A stretch of 64,000 bases of DNA, taken from the NCBI RefSeq assembly GCF_900114065.1, contig NZ_FORS01000003.1, positions 558,001 to 622,000 on the forward strand, read 5' to 3'. This DNA is from Stutzerimonas kunmingensis (GTDB lineage: Bacteria > Pseudomonadota > Gammaproteobacteria > Pseudomonadales > Pseudomonadaceae). Shown piece after piece: positions 40,347-48,674 of the stretch. The first letter of the stretch is position 1; each line of letters opens with the position of its first letter. The notes beneath the pieces were generated by a model. That model was not told the origin of the DNA and searched no databases. It saw nothing but the letters and a program-made list of their open reading frames with translations. The position numbers were made by a program, and so were the translations under genes.

Positions 40347-40919
40347 TCAGCTGGCCAGCAACCAGGCGCCGGTGAGTGCCGAGGCAGCACCGGCGACACG
40401 CACCAGCGGCGCCGCGGCCTGCGGCAGGTAACGCACCAGCGCGTAACCGGCGGCATGCAGAGCGGCAGTGGCGATAACGAAGCCGGCGGCATAACCCCAC
40501 GGACTGGATAGCTCTGGCAGTTCCAGGCCGTGGGCAACGCCGTGGCTGGCGGCGAACAGCGCGGTCAGTGCGGCAGCGACGACCAGCGGCGGGCGTACCG
40601 CCAGTGCCACCAGCAGGCCGAGGGCCAGCACCGAGCCGGCGATGCCAGTTTCCATCAGCGGCATTTCGATTCCGGCGAACCCGGCCAGGCCGCCGAGCAG
40701 CATGGTCGCGACGAAGGTCATCGGCAGCGCCCAGCGCGCCTTGCCAGTCTGCTGAGCCGCCCATAGACCCACCGCGAGCATGGCCAGCAGATGGTCGAGG
40801 CCGAAGATCGGGTGGGCGATACCGGACAGCACTCCGGCGTGGTCATGGCCGGGGTGAGCCAGGGCTAGCGCAGGGCTGAGCAGCAGGGCGGAGGTGACCA
40901 GGATTTTCTGTACGTTCAT
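40347..40919 (-). CDS. ureJ: HupE/UreJ-family nickel permease
   Basis: 190 residues. A signal peptide is followed by HPGHDHAG and HPIFGLDHLLAML, the H-P-x3-G-x-D-H metal motif of HupE/UreJ, and about six membrane helices. It imports nickel for urease. It lies 76 bases after ureG at the end of the accessory gene run ureE-ureF-ureG-ureJ. Confidence 0.92.
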   Translation of the reverse strand: MNVQKILVTSALLLSPALALAHPGHDHAGVLSGIAHPIFGLDHLLAMLAVGLWAAQQTGKARWALPMTFVATMLLGGLAGFAGIEMPLMETGIAGSVLALGLLVALAVRPPLVVAAALTALFAASHGVAHGLELPELSSPWGYAAGFVIATAALHAAGYALVRYLPQAAAPLVRVAGAASALTGAWLLAS

Positions 40920-40995
40920 GCGAGTTCCTCTGATTGCAAGGCTGAGAGCTGGACCGAGAAGCTGGCACTCGGTCGATTTCCGTTGATGGGCGAGG

Positions 40996-41610
40996 TCACG
41001 CGGCGCTGAGCATTCCCTGTTTCTCGATAAAGGCGATGATTTCCTCGAGACCCTGGCCGACCTTCTGGTTGCTGAAGACGAACGGCCGCTCGCCGCGCAT
41101 CTTGCGGGCGTCGCGATCCATCACCTCCAGCGAGGCACCGACCATGGGCGCCAGGTCGATCTTGTTGATCACCAGCAGGTCGGACTTGCAGATGCCCGGC
41201 CCGCCCTTGCGCGGCAGCTTGTCGCCGGCGGACACGTCGATCACGTAGATGGTCAGGTCCGACAGCTCCGGGCTGAAGGTCGCCGAGAGGTTGTCACCGC
41301 CGGACTCGACGATGATCAGATCCAGGCCGGGAAAGCGCCGGTTGAGCTGCTCCACCGCCTCGAGGTTGATCGAGGCGTCCTCGCGGATCGCCGTGTGCGG
41401 ACAGCCGCCGGTTTCCACACCGATGATGCGCTCGGGTGCCAGGGCTTCGTTACGCACGAGGAACTGGGCGTCTTCCTGGGTGTAGATGTCGTTGGTCACC
41501 ACGGCGAGGTTGTAGCGGTCGCGCAGGGCCTGGCACAGGGCGAGGGTCAGGGCGGTCTTGCCGGAACCGACCGGCCCGCCAATGCCGACGCGCAGGGGTT
41601 GGGTGTTCAT
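40996..41610 (-). CDS. ureG: urease accessory GTPase UreG
   Basis: 204 residues. A SIMIBI GTPase that delivers nickel to urease. P-loop GPVGSGKT at residues 12-19, the CPHT nickel-binding motif in [18 protein letters not shown] and the NKID guanine motif in VINKIDLAP. It is separated from ureF by a 658-base repeat-filled gap, although these genes are usually adjacent. Confidence 0.97.
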   Translation of the reverse strand: MNTQPLRVGIGGPVGSGKTALTLALCQALRDRYNLAVVTNDIYTQEDAQFLVRNEALAPERIIGVETGGCPHTAIREDASINLEAVEQLNRRFPGLDLIIVESGGDNLSATFSPELSDLTIYVIDVSAGDKLPRKGGPGICKSDLLVINKIDLAPMVGASLEVMDRDARKMRGERPFVFSNQKVGQGLEEIIAFIEKQGMLSAA

Positions 41611-41698
41611 GGGTGTTCTCCTCTGGAAGGCGGTGTGGCTGCCTTGGGGTTGATGCGAAGGGGGTGCTGCCGGGGTGCGCGGAGGGGCGCGAAGTCCG

Positions 41699-42240
41699 TA
41701 GGGTGGGTAACGCGAAGCTTACCCACCGTTCTGCAAAGTAATCGGCCATGGCGCGGCAAGGGCTTGCTTGTAGCTTGCGGTGGAAAATGCTGCGCAGTTT
41801 TCCACCCTACATTGCGTTGCACCGGCATTCGCTTTTCCATCCACGGCCTGACAGGCAACATCCAATTCCCCTTCAGGAGGGTGAGCGGAATCGTTGCGTA
41901 AGGGGATGAGCCGCACGGATGCGGCGAAAGGCTTAAAGGGCCATGGATGGCCCTTGTAAGCCGGCCCCTGGAGCGGCGATGGAGTGAACGAACCCTGCGC
42001 GTAGTGCAGGGCCGGATGCAGGGGCGCGCTTTCTTTTGCTTACTTTTCTTTGCGCGTGCAAAGAAAAGTAAGGCGTCGTGAGAGGCGCAACCTGTCGCTC
42101 GCGCCGAGGAAAGTGCGGAGCGCCGGCACTCAGGCAGAAAGCCAACAGTTTCGCGGCCAAGATTCCTTCGCATTGGTTCGGTGAACACCGTTCGCCACGA
42201 GTGACCATCGGGTTCGTGAGCAGCGCTCGCTCCTACAGAC
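41699..42240. repeat. composite intergenic repeat region between ureF and ureG
   Basis: No gene is credible in this 658-base gap. It holds a GTAGGGTGG palindrome (41699-41727, GGTGGGTAA paired with TTACCCACC), an inverted copy of the same family (41779-41810), an AAGGGCCAT/ATGGCCCTT hairpin (41935-41956), a perfect 15-bp stem around GCGT (42039-42053 with 42058-42072), and a REP-like end TGTAGGAGCGAG on the minus strand (42226-42238). The text resembles dispersed non-coding repeats known in Pseudomonas genomes. Confidence 0.75.
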
Positions 42241-42268
42241 GCGCACGGCAACGCCGGACTCGATCCGC

Positions 42269-42961
42269 TCATGACCTAAACAACCGACTGTACTGCCGCT
42301 CATGCGCCATGCTGGTCAGCACCATTCCAAACGGCGCACTGCCCCATTCCCGCTCCGGCAGTTCGCTGGCTTCCCGCTGCGCCTGAGTCAGAGTGGGCAC
42401 CAGCTGCGAGGTCAACCGCTGCGCCGCCTGCTGCCCCAGCGGCAGTGTCTTCATCAGCACCGCCAGCTGGTTTTCCAGCCAGCCCCACAGCCAGGCGGCG
42501 AGAGCGTCGGCGGGCGTGATTTGCCAGGCTCGGGCGGCCAGCGCCCAGGCCAGTGCCAGACCGGGCTCGTCGGCAGCGGCCAGGCAGTCGCGCGCTGGCT
42601 GGTCGAGTTCCGGCAGGCCGTCGAGCAGCTGCGTCAGGGAATAGCCCATCTGCCGGCTTTCCAGCTGCAGTTCGCGGGTTTCGCGGCTGGCGCGGTGCTC
42701 GGCGGCCAGAAGCAACAGACGCGGCCAGTCGTCCTGTGCCGCCGCTTCGCAATGCGCGAGCAGCAGCGGCGCCTCGAAGCGCGCGAGGTTGAGCAGCAGT
42801 TGATCCTCCAGCCAACGCCGGGCGCTGTCCGGGTCGTTCACCCAGCCGTTTTCCACCGCCATTTCCAGACCCTGGGAATAGCTGTAGCCGCCGATCGGCA
42901 GCTGCGGGCTGGCCAGCCGGAGCAGCGCCCAGGCCGAGCCGGGAGCGGCCGTCGCGTTCAC
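42269..42961 (-). CDS. ureF: urease accessory protein UreF
   Basis: 230 residues. Bridges UreD (UreH) and UreG in the nickel-loading complex. LASPQLPIGGYSYSQGLE near residue 17 and VQDP-like helical segments are typical of UreF. The start overlaps the ureE stop by four bases. Confidence 0.95.
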   Translation of the reverse strand: MNATAAPGSAWALLRLASPQLPIGGYSYSQGLEMAVENGWVNDPDSARRWLEDQLLLNLARFEAPLLLAHCEAAAQDDWPRLLLLAAEHRASRETRELQLESRQMGYSLTQLLDGLPELDQPARDCLAAADEPGLALAWALAARAWQITPADALAAWLWGWLENQLAVLMKTLPLGQQAAQRLTSQLVPTLTQAQREASELPEREWGSAPFGMVLTSMAHERQYSRLFRS

Positions 42962-43458
42962 GTCCGTACGCCGAACTGGTGCAGGCGCGGCGCGTAGCTG
43001 AACTCTGCCTCACCCGCGTGGGAATGGTGATGACCTCCGCCGTAGGCGCCATGCTCCGGCTGGAAGGGGGCTTCGATGTGTTCGACGCCGGCGCCCAGCT
43101 GCAACAGCATGTCCTTGAGCACGTAGTCGTCGAGCAGCCGCAGCCAGCCATCGCCGACCTGCAGGGCGACATGGCGGTTGCCCAGGTGATACGCCGCGCG
43201 GGTCAGTTCGAAAGCGCTGGCGCAGGTGACGTGCAGCAGTTGCTCGGGCCGAGCACGCACGCGCACGACACGGCCATCACCGGCGAGCAGGCATTCGCCA
43301 TCGTGCAGCGGCGGCTGGCCGCGTTCGAGAAACAGGCCGACGTCTTCGCCGCTGGTACTGAAGCAGCGCAGGCGACTCTTGCTGCGCGCGTCGTAGGTCA
43401 GTTCAAGTTCGGCCTGCCACTCGGGGCGGGCGTCGATGCGTTGGCGAATCACCAGCAT
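42958..43458 (-). CDS. ureE: urease nickel metallochaperone UreE
   Basis: 166 residues. Binds nickel and hands it to UreG. An N-terminal peptide-binding domain precedes the metal domain (GNRHVALQ with a conserved histidine), and the tail carries GGGHHHSHAG, a histidine cluster shorter than in Klebsiella. A sigma-54 promoter match lies 36 bases upstream. Confidence 0.95.
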   Translation of the reverse strand: MLVIRQRIDARPEWQAELELTYDARSKSRLRCFSTSGEDVGLFLERGQPPLHDGECLLAGDGRVVRVRARPEQLLHVTCASAFELTRAAYHLGNRHVALQVGDGWLRLLDDYVLKDMLLQLGAGVEHIEAPFQPEHGAYGGGHHHSHAGEAEFSYAPRLHQFGVRT

Positions 43459-43493
43459 GTGCAGAGTTCCGGTCGGATCGTTTCCGGAACAAG

Positions 43494-43509
43494 AGCAAGT
43501 GGCTTGCCA
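43494..43509 (-). promoter_or_regulatory. sigma-54 promoter upstream of ureE
   Basis: Minus strand TGGCAAG-CCAC-TTGCT: the invariant GG and GC are ten bases apart, and 11 of the 12 consensus positions fit TGGCACG-N4-TTGCW. Predicted start near 43483, about 25 bases before the ureE ATG. Confidence 0.78.
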
Positions 43510-43621
43510 ACCGAGCCCATGTATCGCGATCCCGGAGGCTGCCGGACCAGAGTGCCTGATAATGGGGCTTTGAGAGCACCGTCATGGTGCGCCTGTCGGG
43601 GTCGGGTCAGGTGCGTGCGCC

Positions 43622-44125
43622 TTATTGGTGCAGGTCGCGCACCATGTACACGGCAGGGATCTGATAGCTGGCCAGGTTGCCGGCCTGCGGCGGGTCGAGT
43701 TCGTCGTGGGCTTCGTAGCCCAGACGCGACCAGAATCCCGTGGAATCCTGTACCGACACCAGCGCCGAATAACGCAGCTGTGCGGCGCCGGCCTGTTGCA
43801 GGTTATGCCGCACCAGTGCCGGGCCGATGCCGCGGCCGGCGGCCCGTCCGGCCACGGCCAGGTCATGCAGGTAAAGGCAATCGGCTTCGCCGTCGGTGCA
43901 GAACTCCCCGTCCAGCGGCGTCACTTTACCCAGCCGCGAGTGGTAGGCGAACAGATAGGCGCACACACCCTCGTCATCCTCGGCCACCCACGCCAACTGC
44001 GGAAATGTCGCCAGACGTGAGCGGATCACCGCCTCGTCTTCCAGAACCTCGGCGGCATAGGACTCTTCCTGGATCGCCAGGACGGCAGGGATATCGCGCT
44101 CCTGCATCGCTCTCAACTGGTACAT
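43622..44125 (-). CDS. GNAT-family N-acetyltransferase
   Basis: 167 residues from the ATG at 44125 (a GTG directly before it would add one residue). The acetyl-CoA loop region reads LAVAGRAAGRGIGPALVRH near residue 95, a GNAT Q/RxxGxG/A-type motif. Substrate unknown. It lies upstream of ureE in the same direction, but ureE has its own promoter match. Confidence 0.82.
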   Translation of the reverse strand: MYQLRAMQERDIPAVLAIQEESYAAEVLEDEAVIRSRLATFPQLAWVAEDDEGVCAYLFAYHSRLGKVTPLDGEFCTDGEADCLYLHDLAVAGRAAGRGIGPALVRHNLQQAGAAQLRYSALVSVQDSTGFWSRLGYEAHDELDPPQAGNLASYQIPAVYMVRDLHQ

Positions 44126-44244
44126 CACGACTACACTCGAACGCCGCGAAACGCCGCGCGGCTCGGCAAAAAGCCGGCGATCATACGCGAAATGCCGGCG
44201 CTCCGCTTGCCGCCGGGCGGCGCATCCGCAGCTCCGCTGCCAGC

Positions 44245-44276
44245 ACAGCCGGACAGCCGGACAGCCGGACAGCCGC
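44245..44276. repeat. 8-bp tandem repeat
   Basis: ACAGCCGG occurs three times in perfect tandem (44245-44268) followed by a fourth copy with one change. It lies 120 bases upstream of the acetyltransferase gene, in the gap to the divergent DMT transporter. Confidence 0.85.
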
Positions 44277-44348
44277 GGCCGTGTCCAGGCTCAGGTGAAA
44301 GGTTTCAGCTGATTGGTGCAGCGGTGCGACAAGATGACAGGCATAATG

Positions 44349-44362
44349 GTTAGCCTGCTAAC
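44349..44362. promoter_or_regulatory. MarR/SlyA-type operator candidate
   Basis: GTTAGC-CT-GCTAAC is a perfect palindrome whose core TTAGCCTGCTAA differs from the SlyA consensus TTAGCAAGCTAA only in the two spacer bases. It directly follows a CATAAT -10-like box (44342-44347) and lies 19 bases before the chosen start of the transporter gene. Confidence 0.5.
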
Positions 44363-44381
44363 AAGTGGCTTGAGGCCTGCG

Positions 44382-45254
44382 TTGAACGATCACCACCACC
44401 CGCTCTACGGCGTTCTGCTGATATTGCTGTCGGGGCTGTTGCTGGCCAGCCATGACGGGCTGGCCAAACACCTCTCGGAAATCTACCCGGTGTTTCTGGT
44501 CATTTGGGCTCGTTATGTCGCGCAGACGGTGCTGATGACCGCGCTGTTCGTGCCGCGCATGGGCCAGCGTGTGTTTCGCACTCTGCGGCCGTGGCCACAA
44601 TTGCTGCGTGGGCTAAGCCTGGTCAGCGTCAGCCTGCTGTTCATCAACGGCCTGCATTTCATCCCGCTGGCCGAAGCCACCGCGGTGATCTTTCTGACCC
44701 CGGTGCTGGTAACCATTGCCTCGGCGCTGTTGGGCGAGCGGGTCAGTCGCAGCCAGTGGCTGGCCGTGGCCTTTGGTCTGCTCGGGGTGGTGATCATCGT
44801 GCGCCCCGGTTCGGCGCTGTTCACCCCGGCGGTGCTGTTGCCCTTCGGCGCGGCGTTGTCGTTCACCGTGTATCAGCTGGTGACCCGGCGCCTGGCCGGC
44901 ACCGATCACCCGGTGACCAGCAACTACCTGACCAGCCTGGTCGGTTGCGTGACCCTGAGCGTGCTGGTGGTCTTCAACTGGCGCACGCCAACGCTGCACG
45001 ACGCGCTGCTGATGGGCGCGCTCGGTGGCATGGCGATGCTCGGGCACCTGCTGCTGACCAATGCCTTCCGCTTCGCCAGCGCGGCGACGCTGGCGCCGTT
45101 CACCTACGGGCAGATCGTGTTTGCCGGGGCGGTCGGCTATGTCGCCTTCGATCACGCGCCGGATGCCGGGGCGCTGATCGGCATGGCGGTGATCATCGCC
45201 AGCGGCCTGTGCATGGCCTATGTGCAGCGCCGCCAGGGGCCGGCCGAGGGATAA
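44382..45254 (+). CDS. DMT-superfamily (EamA) transporter
   Basis: 290 residues with ten membrane helices in two EamA repeats ([20 protein letters not shown] in the first, [21 protein letters not shown] in the second). Such carriers export amino acids or drug-like metabolites; the substrate is unknown. I choose the TTG at 44382 because GAGG lies six bases upstream, the length is then typical, and a palindromic operator candidate falls just before it. The ATG at 44346 or 44334 would place that palindrome inside the gene. Confidence 0.82.
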
Positions 45255-45354
45255 ACAGCGAAAATGTGCCATTCGGCCGACCAGGCAGCTTCTCAACAAC
45301 ACTGAAATGAAAAGACAGGGCGAATCGACCCTTGCGTGCACCCATGGAGCCTAT

Positions 45355-46222
45355 ATGCCGCGACTCTCTCATCACGACCTGCGCCGCAACTTTCGCGAGC
45401 TGCTGAACGCCGACCGCTGCTTCCACACCGCCTCGGTGTTCGACCCGATGTCCGCGCGCATCGCCGCCGACCTCGGTTTCGAAGTGGGCATCCTCGGCGG
45501 CTCGGTGGCCTCGCTGCAGGTCCTCGCCGCGCCGGACTTCAACCTCATCACTTTGAGCGAGTTCGTCGAGCAGGCCACGCGTATCTGCCGTGTCGCCCAG
45601 TTGCCGGTGCTGGCCGACGCCGATCATGGCTACGGCAATGCGCTGAACGTGATGCGCACCGTCTCCGAACTGGAGCGCGCCGGGATTTCCGCGCTGACCA
45701 TCGAGGACACCCTGCTGCCGCCCAAATTCGGTCGCCGCTCCACCGACCTCATCGGCATGTTCGAGGCGGTTGGCAAGATCCGTGCGGCGCTGGAGGCGCG
45801 AGTCGACCCGGAAATGGCCATCATCGGCCGGACGAATGCCGGGGTGATCGGCTTCGAGGAAGTCATCGCCCGCGCCCAGGCCTACGAGAAGGCCGGCGCC
45901 GATGCCATCTGTCTGGTCGGCATCGAGGACTTCGACCATCTGGAAAGCATCGCCAGCCAGCCAGCTCAGCAAGCCGCTGATGCTGGTCACCTACGGCAAC
46001 CCCAACCTGCGCGACAACGCTCGGCTGGCGGCGCTCGGCGTGCGCATCGTGGTCAACGGCCACGCGGCCTACTTCGCGGCGATCAAGGCCACCTACGACT
46101 GCCTGCGCGAGCAACGCCAGGTCGATGCGCTGGACCTGAACGCTTCGCAGCTGTCGGTAAAATACTCCACGGCCGATGAATACGTCGTCTGGGCCGAGGA
46201 ATACATGCAGGTCAAGGAATAG
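45355..46222 (+). pseudogene. oxaloacetate decarboxylase (isocitrate lyase/PEP mutase superfamily), frameshifted
   Basis: The start [13 protein letters not shown] at 45355 has GGAG upstream. The frame encodes a normal superfamily protein ([29 protein letters not shown] with metal and substrate residues, [10 protein letters not shown]) up to IASQ near residue 203. The continuation [14 protein letters not shown] to the natural end AEEYMQVKE is in another frame. The break lies in three tandem CCAG units (45953-45964); with two units the frame is restored as [10 protein letters not shown] true mutation, slippage switch or assembly error are all possible. From memory the relative in P. aeruginosa is PA4872. 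Confidence 0.87.
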
Positions 46223-46228
46223 CCGCGC

Positions 46229-46954
46229 TCAGAACAGCTGACGCTCGGCGCGGAAGGTAAGCAGCCCGTCGCAGCGCGGGTTCTGTCCCGAGTAGGCGCT
46301 GCACGCCTGGCCGCTCAGGCTGGAGTCGCTGTAGGACAGGTTCAGCTGCAGGCCCAGCCAGGGCCGCGAGAGGTCCAGCGACCAGTCGCTGAACAGGTCC
46401 ACGCTGTCGCCACCGCCGAGATAATGCGGTGCGGCCAGCGCGTGGCTTGAGTACTTCACGCGGACGCCGACGGCGAAAGGCGTCACCGTGCCCAGGTCCA
46501 GATAAAGCGTGCTGTCGGTACGCCCGGCGGCGCTGTTCAGCGCCGCGCCGAGGCGCCGGTCGCCCAGCGTCAGGCCACCGTAGTATTCGTGACGATCCCA
46601 TTCGGGCAGTTCCGGAAAGCTGTAGCGCATCAGGCCGATCTCATAGCCGAGTTGGTCATGATCGTTCTGCTGCACATAGCCGAGATAGGAATTCACCTCG
46701 AGTTGCCTTCCGTCGACCAATCCGACGCTGGGGGACCACTGCCCGACATACAGCCCGCTGGCATGGGTGAGATCGAGTCCGCCATGGAATGCGTTGCCGG
46801 TGCTCGGTTGCACCAGGCCCTGCGCCATGCTGCGGGTAGGCTCGGTGCCCAGCTTGAGGTCGAAGGTGCCCAGTTCGCGCTCGAGCACTTGTGGTTCGCT
46901 GGCGCAGCCCGCTGCCAGGAGCAGGCTGGTTATGGTCGGTAAGATGCGCTTCAT
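46229..46954 (-). CDS. TorF-family putative porin with lipobox
   Basis: 241 residues from the ATG at 46954. The N-terminus MKRILPTITSLLLAAGCAS carries a lipobox (C17). The rest alternates short strands with aromatic ends (GLYVGQWSP, VNSYLGYVQ, LGYEIGLMRYSFP, EYYGGLTLG, LTFRAERQLF), the pattern of the TIGR02001/TorF outer-membrane barrel family, and it ends in phenylalanine as many barrels do. Function unknown. It converges on the broken decarboxylase gene. Confidence 0.7.
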   Translation of the reverse strand: MKRILPTITSLLLAAGCASEPQVLERELGTFDLKLGTEPTRSMAQGLVQPSTGNAFHGGLDLTHASGLYVGQWSPSVGLVDGRQLEVNSYLGYVQQNDHDQLGYEIGLMRYSFPELPEWDRHEYYGGLTLGDRRLGAALNSAAGRTDSTLYLDLGTVTPFAVGVRVKYSSHALAAPHYLGGGDSVDLFSDWSLDLSRPWLGLQLNLSYSDSSLSGQACSAYSGQNPRCDGLLTFRAERQLF

Positions 46955-47157
46955 GCTGGCTGCCCTGCCGGTTCGCAAATGCCCGAGGCGCTGAGCCGTC
47001 GGCGTGAACCGGGGCAGGATAGGCGACTATGCCGCCCGGGCAGCGCCATCCGTCGATTGCCCGGCGTCATTCGATGGGCGGTATCGCCTGGGGTGAGCAT
47101 CCGCCCCGCGCAATGACTCCAAAGCAGAACAGCATCGAGCGATGCGGGAGGTGAGCA

Positions 47158-47424
47158 ATGGCGACAGGTTGGGCAGGCGACGGTGCCGTCCAGGAGCAGA
47201 TCGACAGTACCGTCGAAGACGCGGTGCAGCGTGCCCGCAGCAAGCTCGCCCGCGGCGAGAGCCTCAAGCATTGCGAGGAGTGCGGCGCGGCCATTCCCGA
47301 AGCGCGGCGCCAGGCAGTGCCCGGCGTCAGGCTGTGCATCAAGTGCCAGGCCGAGCAGGACAAGGAAGACGCCAGGTTCAGCGGCTACAACCGCCGTGGC
47401 AGCAAGGACAGCCAGCTGCGTTGA
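47158..47424 (+). CDS. DksA/TraR-family C4 zinc-finger protein
   Basis: 88 residues. A short DksA/TraR relative (YbiI type) with the zinc finger C-E-E-C and C-I-K-C separated by 17 residues, and the GAAIPEARRQAVPG stretch between them. It lacks the long coiled coil of full DksA, so any RNA polymerase secondary-channel role is uncertain. GGAGGTGAGC precedes the ATG. Its stop abuts the stop of the opposite-strand kinase. Confidence 0.88.
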   Translation: MATGWAGDGAVQEQIDSTVEDAVQRARSKLARGESLKHCEECGAAIPEARRQAVPGVRLCIKCQAEQDKEDARFSGYNRRGSKDSQLR

Positions 47425-48606
47425 TCAGGCGCGCCGCAGCGGCATGCGGAAGGTGAAGGTGGTACCGGCTTCGGCGCTGGAGGTTACCCGCATGCCGCCG
47501 CCATGGGCTTTGGCCACCTGATCGACGATGAACAGCCCGAGCCCAAGCCCGTTGCGCGAGGTGTCGTCTTCCTGGGAATAGGCATGGAACAGTTGTTCTA
47601 GCCGTTCAGCTGGGATCGGCGTGCCGCGGTTGTGTACCAATAGCTGGAAATGCCCGTCGACTATTTCGGCCTTCACGATCACCGGGCCGGTACTGGCGCC
47701 ATGATGCAGGGCATTGGTGATCAGGTTGGCCAGCAGCTGGGCGATGCGGTCCGGGTCGCACTCGAACACCGGCAGCTCCGGCAGCTGGTCAAGCAACACC
47801 CGGCGTGGATAGGCGGTACGCAGCTCGTTGACCACCTGCGATAGAACAAGATGCAAGTTGGCCGAGGCCGTCCAGTTCAGCGGTATGCCATTGCCCAGCT
47901 GGCCGCGGGCGAAATCCAGCAGATCATCGACCATTCGTGAGGCGCGTTGACTGGACGTGCGCACATGCTCGGCGAGTCGTTGCGTATCGGGTTCCGTAGA
48001 GCGCCGGACTAACAGATCGCTAGCCGCCTGGATCGAGGCCAGTGGGGTGCGCAGATCATGGCCGAGCAGGGCGATGAACTGTTCGCGCTGGTGGCCGGTG
48101 ATGCGCTCATCGGCCAGCGCCGCACGCGTGGCCTGCTGTTGCTCCTCGGCTTCGATCTGCAGCGTCAGCAGCCGCGCAAATGACTCGAACATCGCTCGCG
48201 TCGCCGGGTGGGAAAGGTCGCGCGGTAGCGGGTCGAGCGCACAGAGCGTGCCGAAGAAACTGCCGTCGGCGCGCAGCACCGGCACCGAAATATAGCTTTC
48301 GAAGCCATACATCTGCGGTGTGTGATGGTTGCAGTAATCGGGGTCAGCACTGACCTGGCTGATGATGATCGGCTGCTGCGAGGCATGGATCTCGCTGCAA
48401 AGCGTGGTGGTGATGTCCAGCTCACCGCCGACCTTCAGGCCGAACTCGATGCGATCGAGTACGGCGCAGGCGGTCCAGCTCGTCTCGGTGACGCGGGCAA
48501 CCGCAGCGAAGCGCAGGCCAGTGGTTTCGCTGACCACTTGCAGGATGGCCGGGACGGCGCTGATGCGCTGGACGGTGAGCAGGTCGTCGAGGATGGATCG
48601 CACCAT
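47425..48606 (-). CDS. cytosolic GAF-domain sensor histidine kinase
   Basis: 393 residues without signal peptide or membrane helix. A GAF domain covers about residues 10-150 (SYISVPVLRADGSFFGTLCALD), followed by HisKA with H183 in LLGHDLRTPLAS, and HATPase_c (LLANLITNALHHG, NGLGLGLFIVDQV). No response regulator gene is adjacent, so the partner is unknown. GAF domains of this type bind small ligands or chromophores, but I cannot tell which. Confidence 0.88.
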   Translation of the reverse strand: MVRSILDDLLTVQRISAVPAILQVVSETTGLRFAAVARVTETSWTACAVLDRIEFGLKVGGELDITTTLCSEIHASQQPIIISQVSADPDYCNHHTPQMYGFESYISVPVLRADGSFFGTLCALDPLPRDLSHPATRAMFESFARLLTLQIEAEEQQQATRAALADERITGHQREQFIALLGHDLRTPLASIQAASDLLVRRSTEPDTQRLAEHVRTSSQRASRMVDDLLDFARGQLGNGIPLNWTASANLHLVLSQVVNELRTAYPRRVLLDQLPELPVFECDPDRIAQLLANLITNALHHGASTGPVIVKAEIVDGHFQLLVHNRGTPIPAERLEQLFHAYSQEDDTSRNGLGLGLFIVDQVAKAHGGGMRVTSSAEAGTTFTFRMPLRRA

Positions 48607-48625
48607 CTGCAGGCCCTGAGCGACG

Positions 48626-48657
48626 TAAAAAGGCCGGCCACTTTAACATGGCCGACC
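48626..48657 (-). terminator. terminator after the NCS1 permease gene
   Basis: On the minus strand GGTCGGCCA, eight bases, TGGCCGGCC (one G-T type mismatch), then TTTTTA. It follows the permease stop at 48675 by 18 bases. Confidence 0.75.
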
Positions 48658-48674
48658 TCTGCAGCAGGCGCCGG

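Noticed and set aside
41607-42272. 221-codon minus-strand frame between ureF and ureG
   Set aside because: It runs through palindromes and REP-like sequence, has no ribosome-binding site, and its product looks like translated repeat.
44313-44347. Sigma-70 promoter TTGGTG ... CATAAT before the DMT gene
   Set aside because: The spacing of 23 bases is too long for the pair; only the -10 is kept as suggestive.
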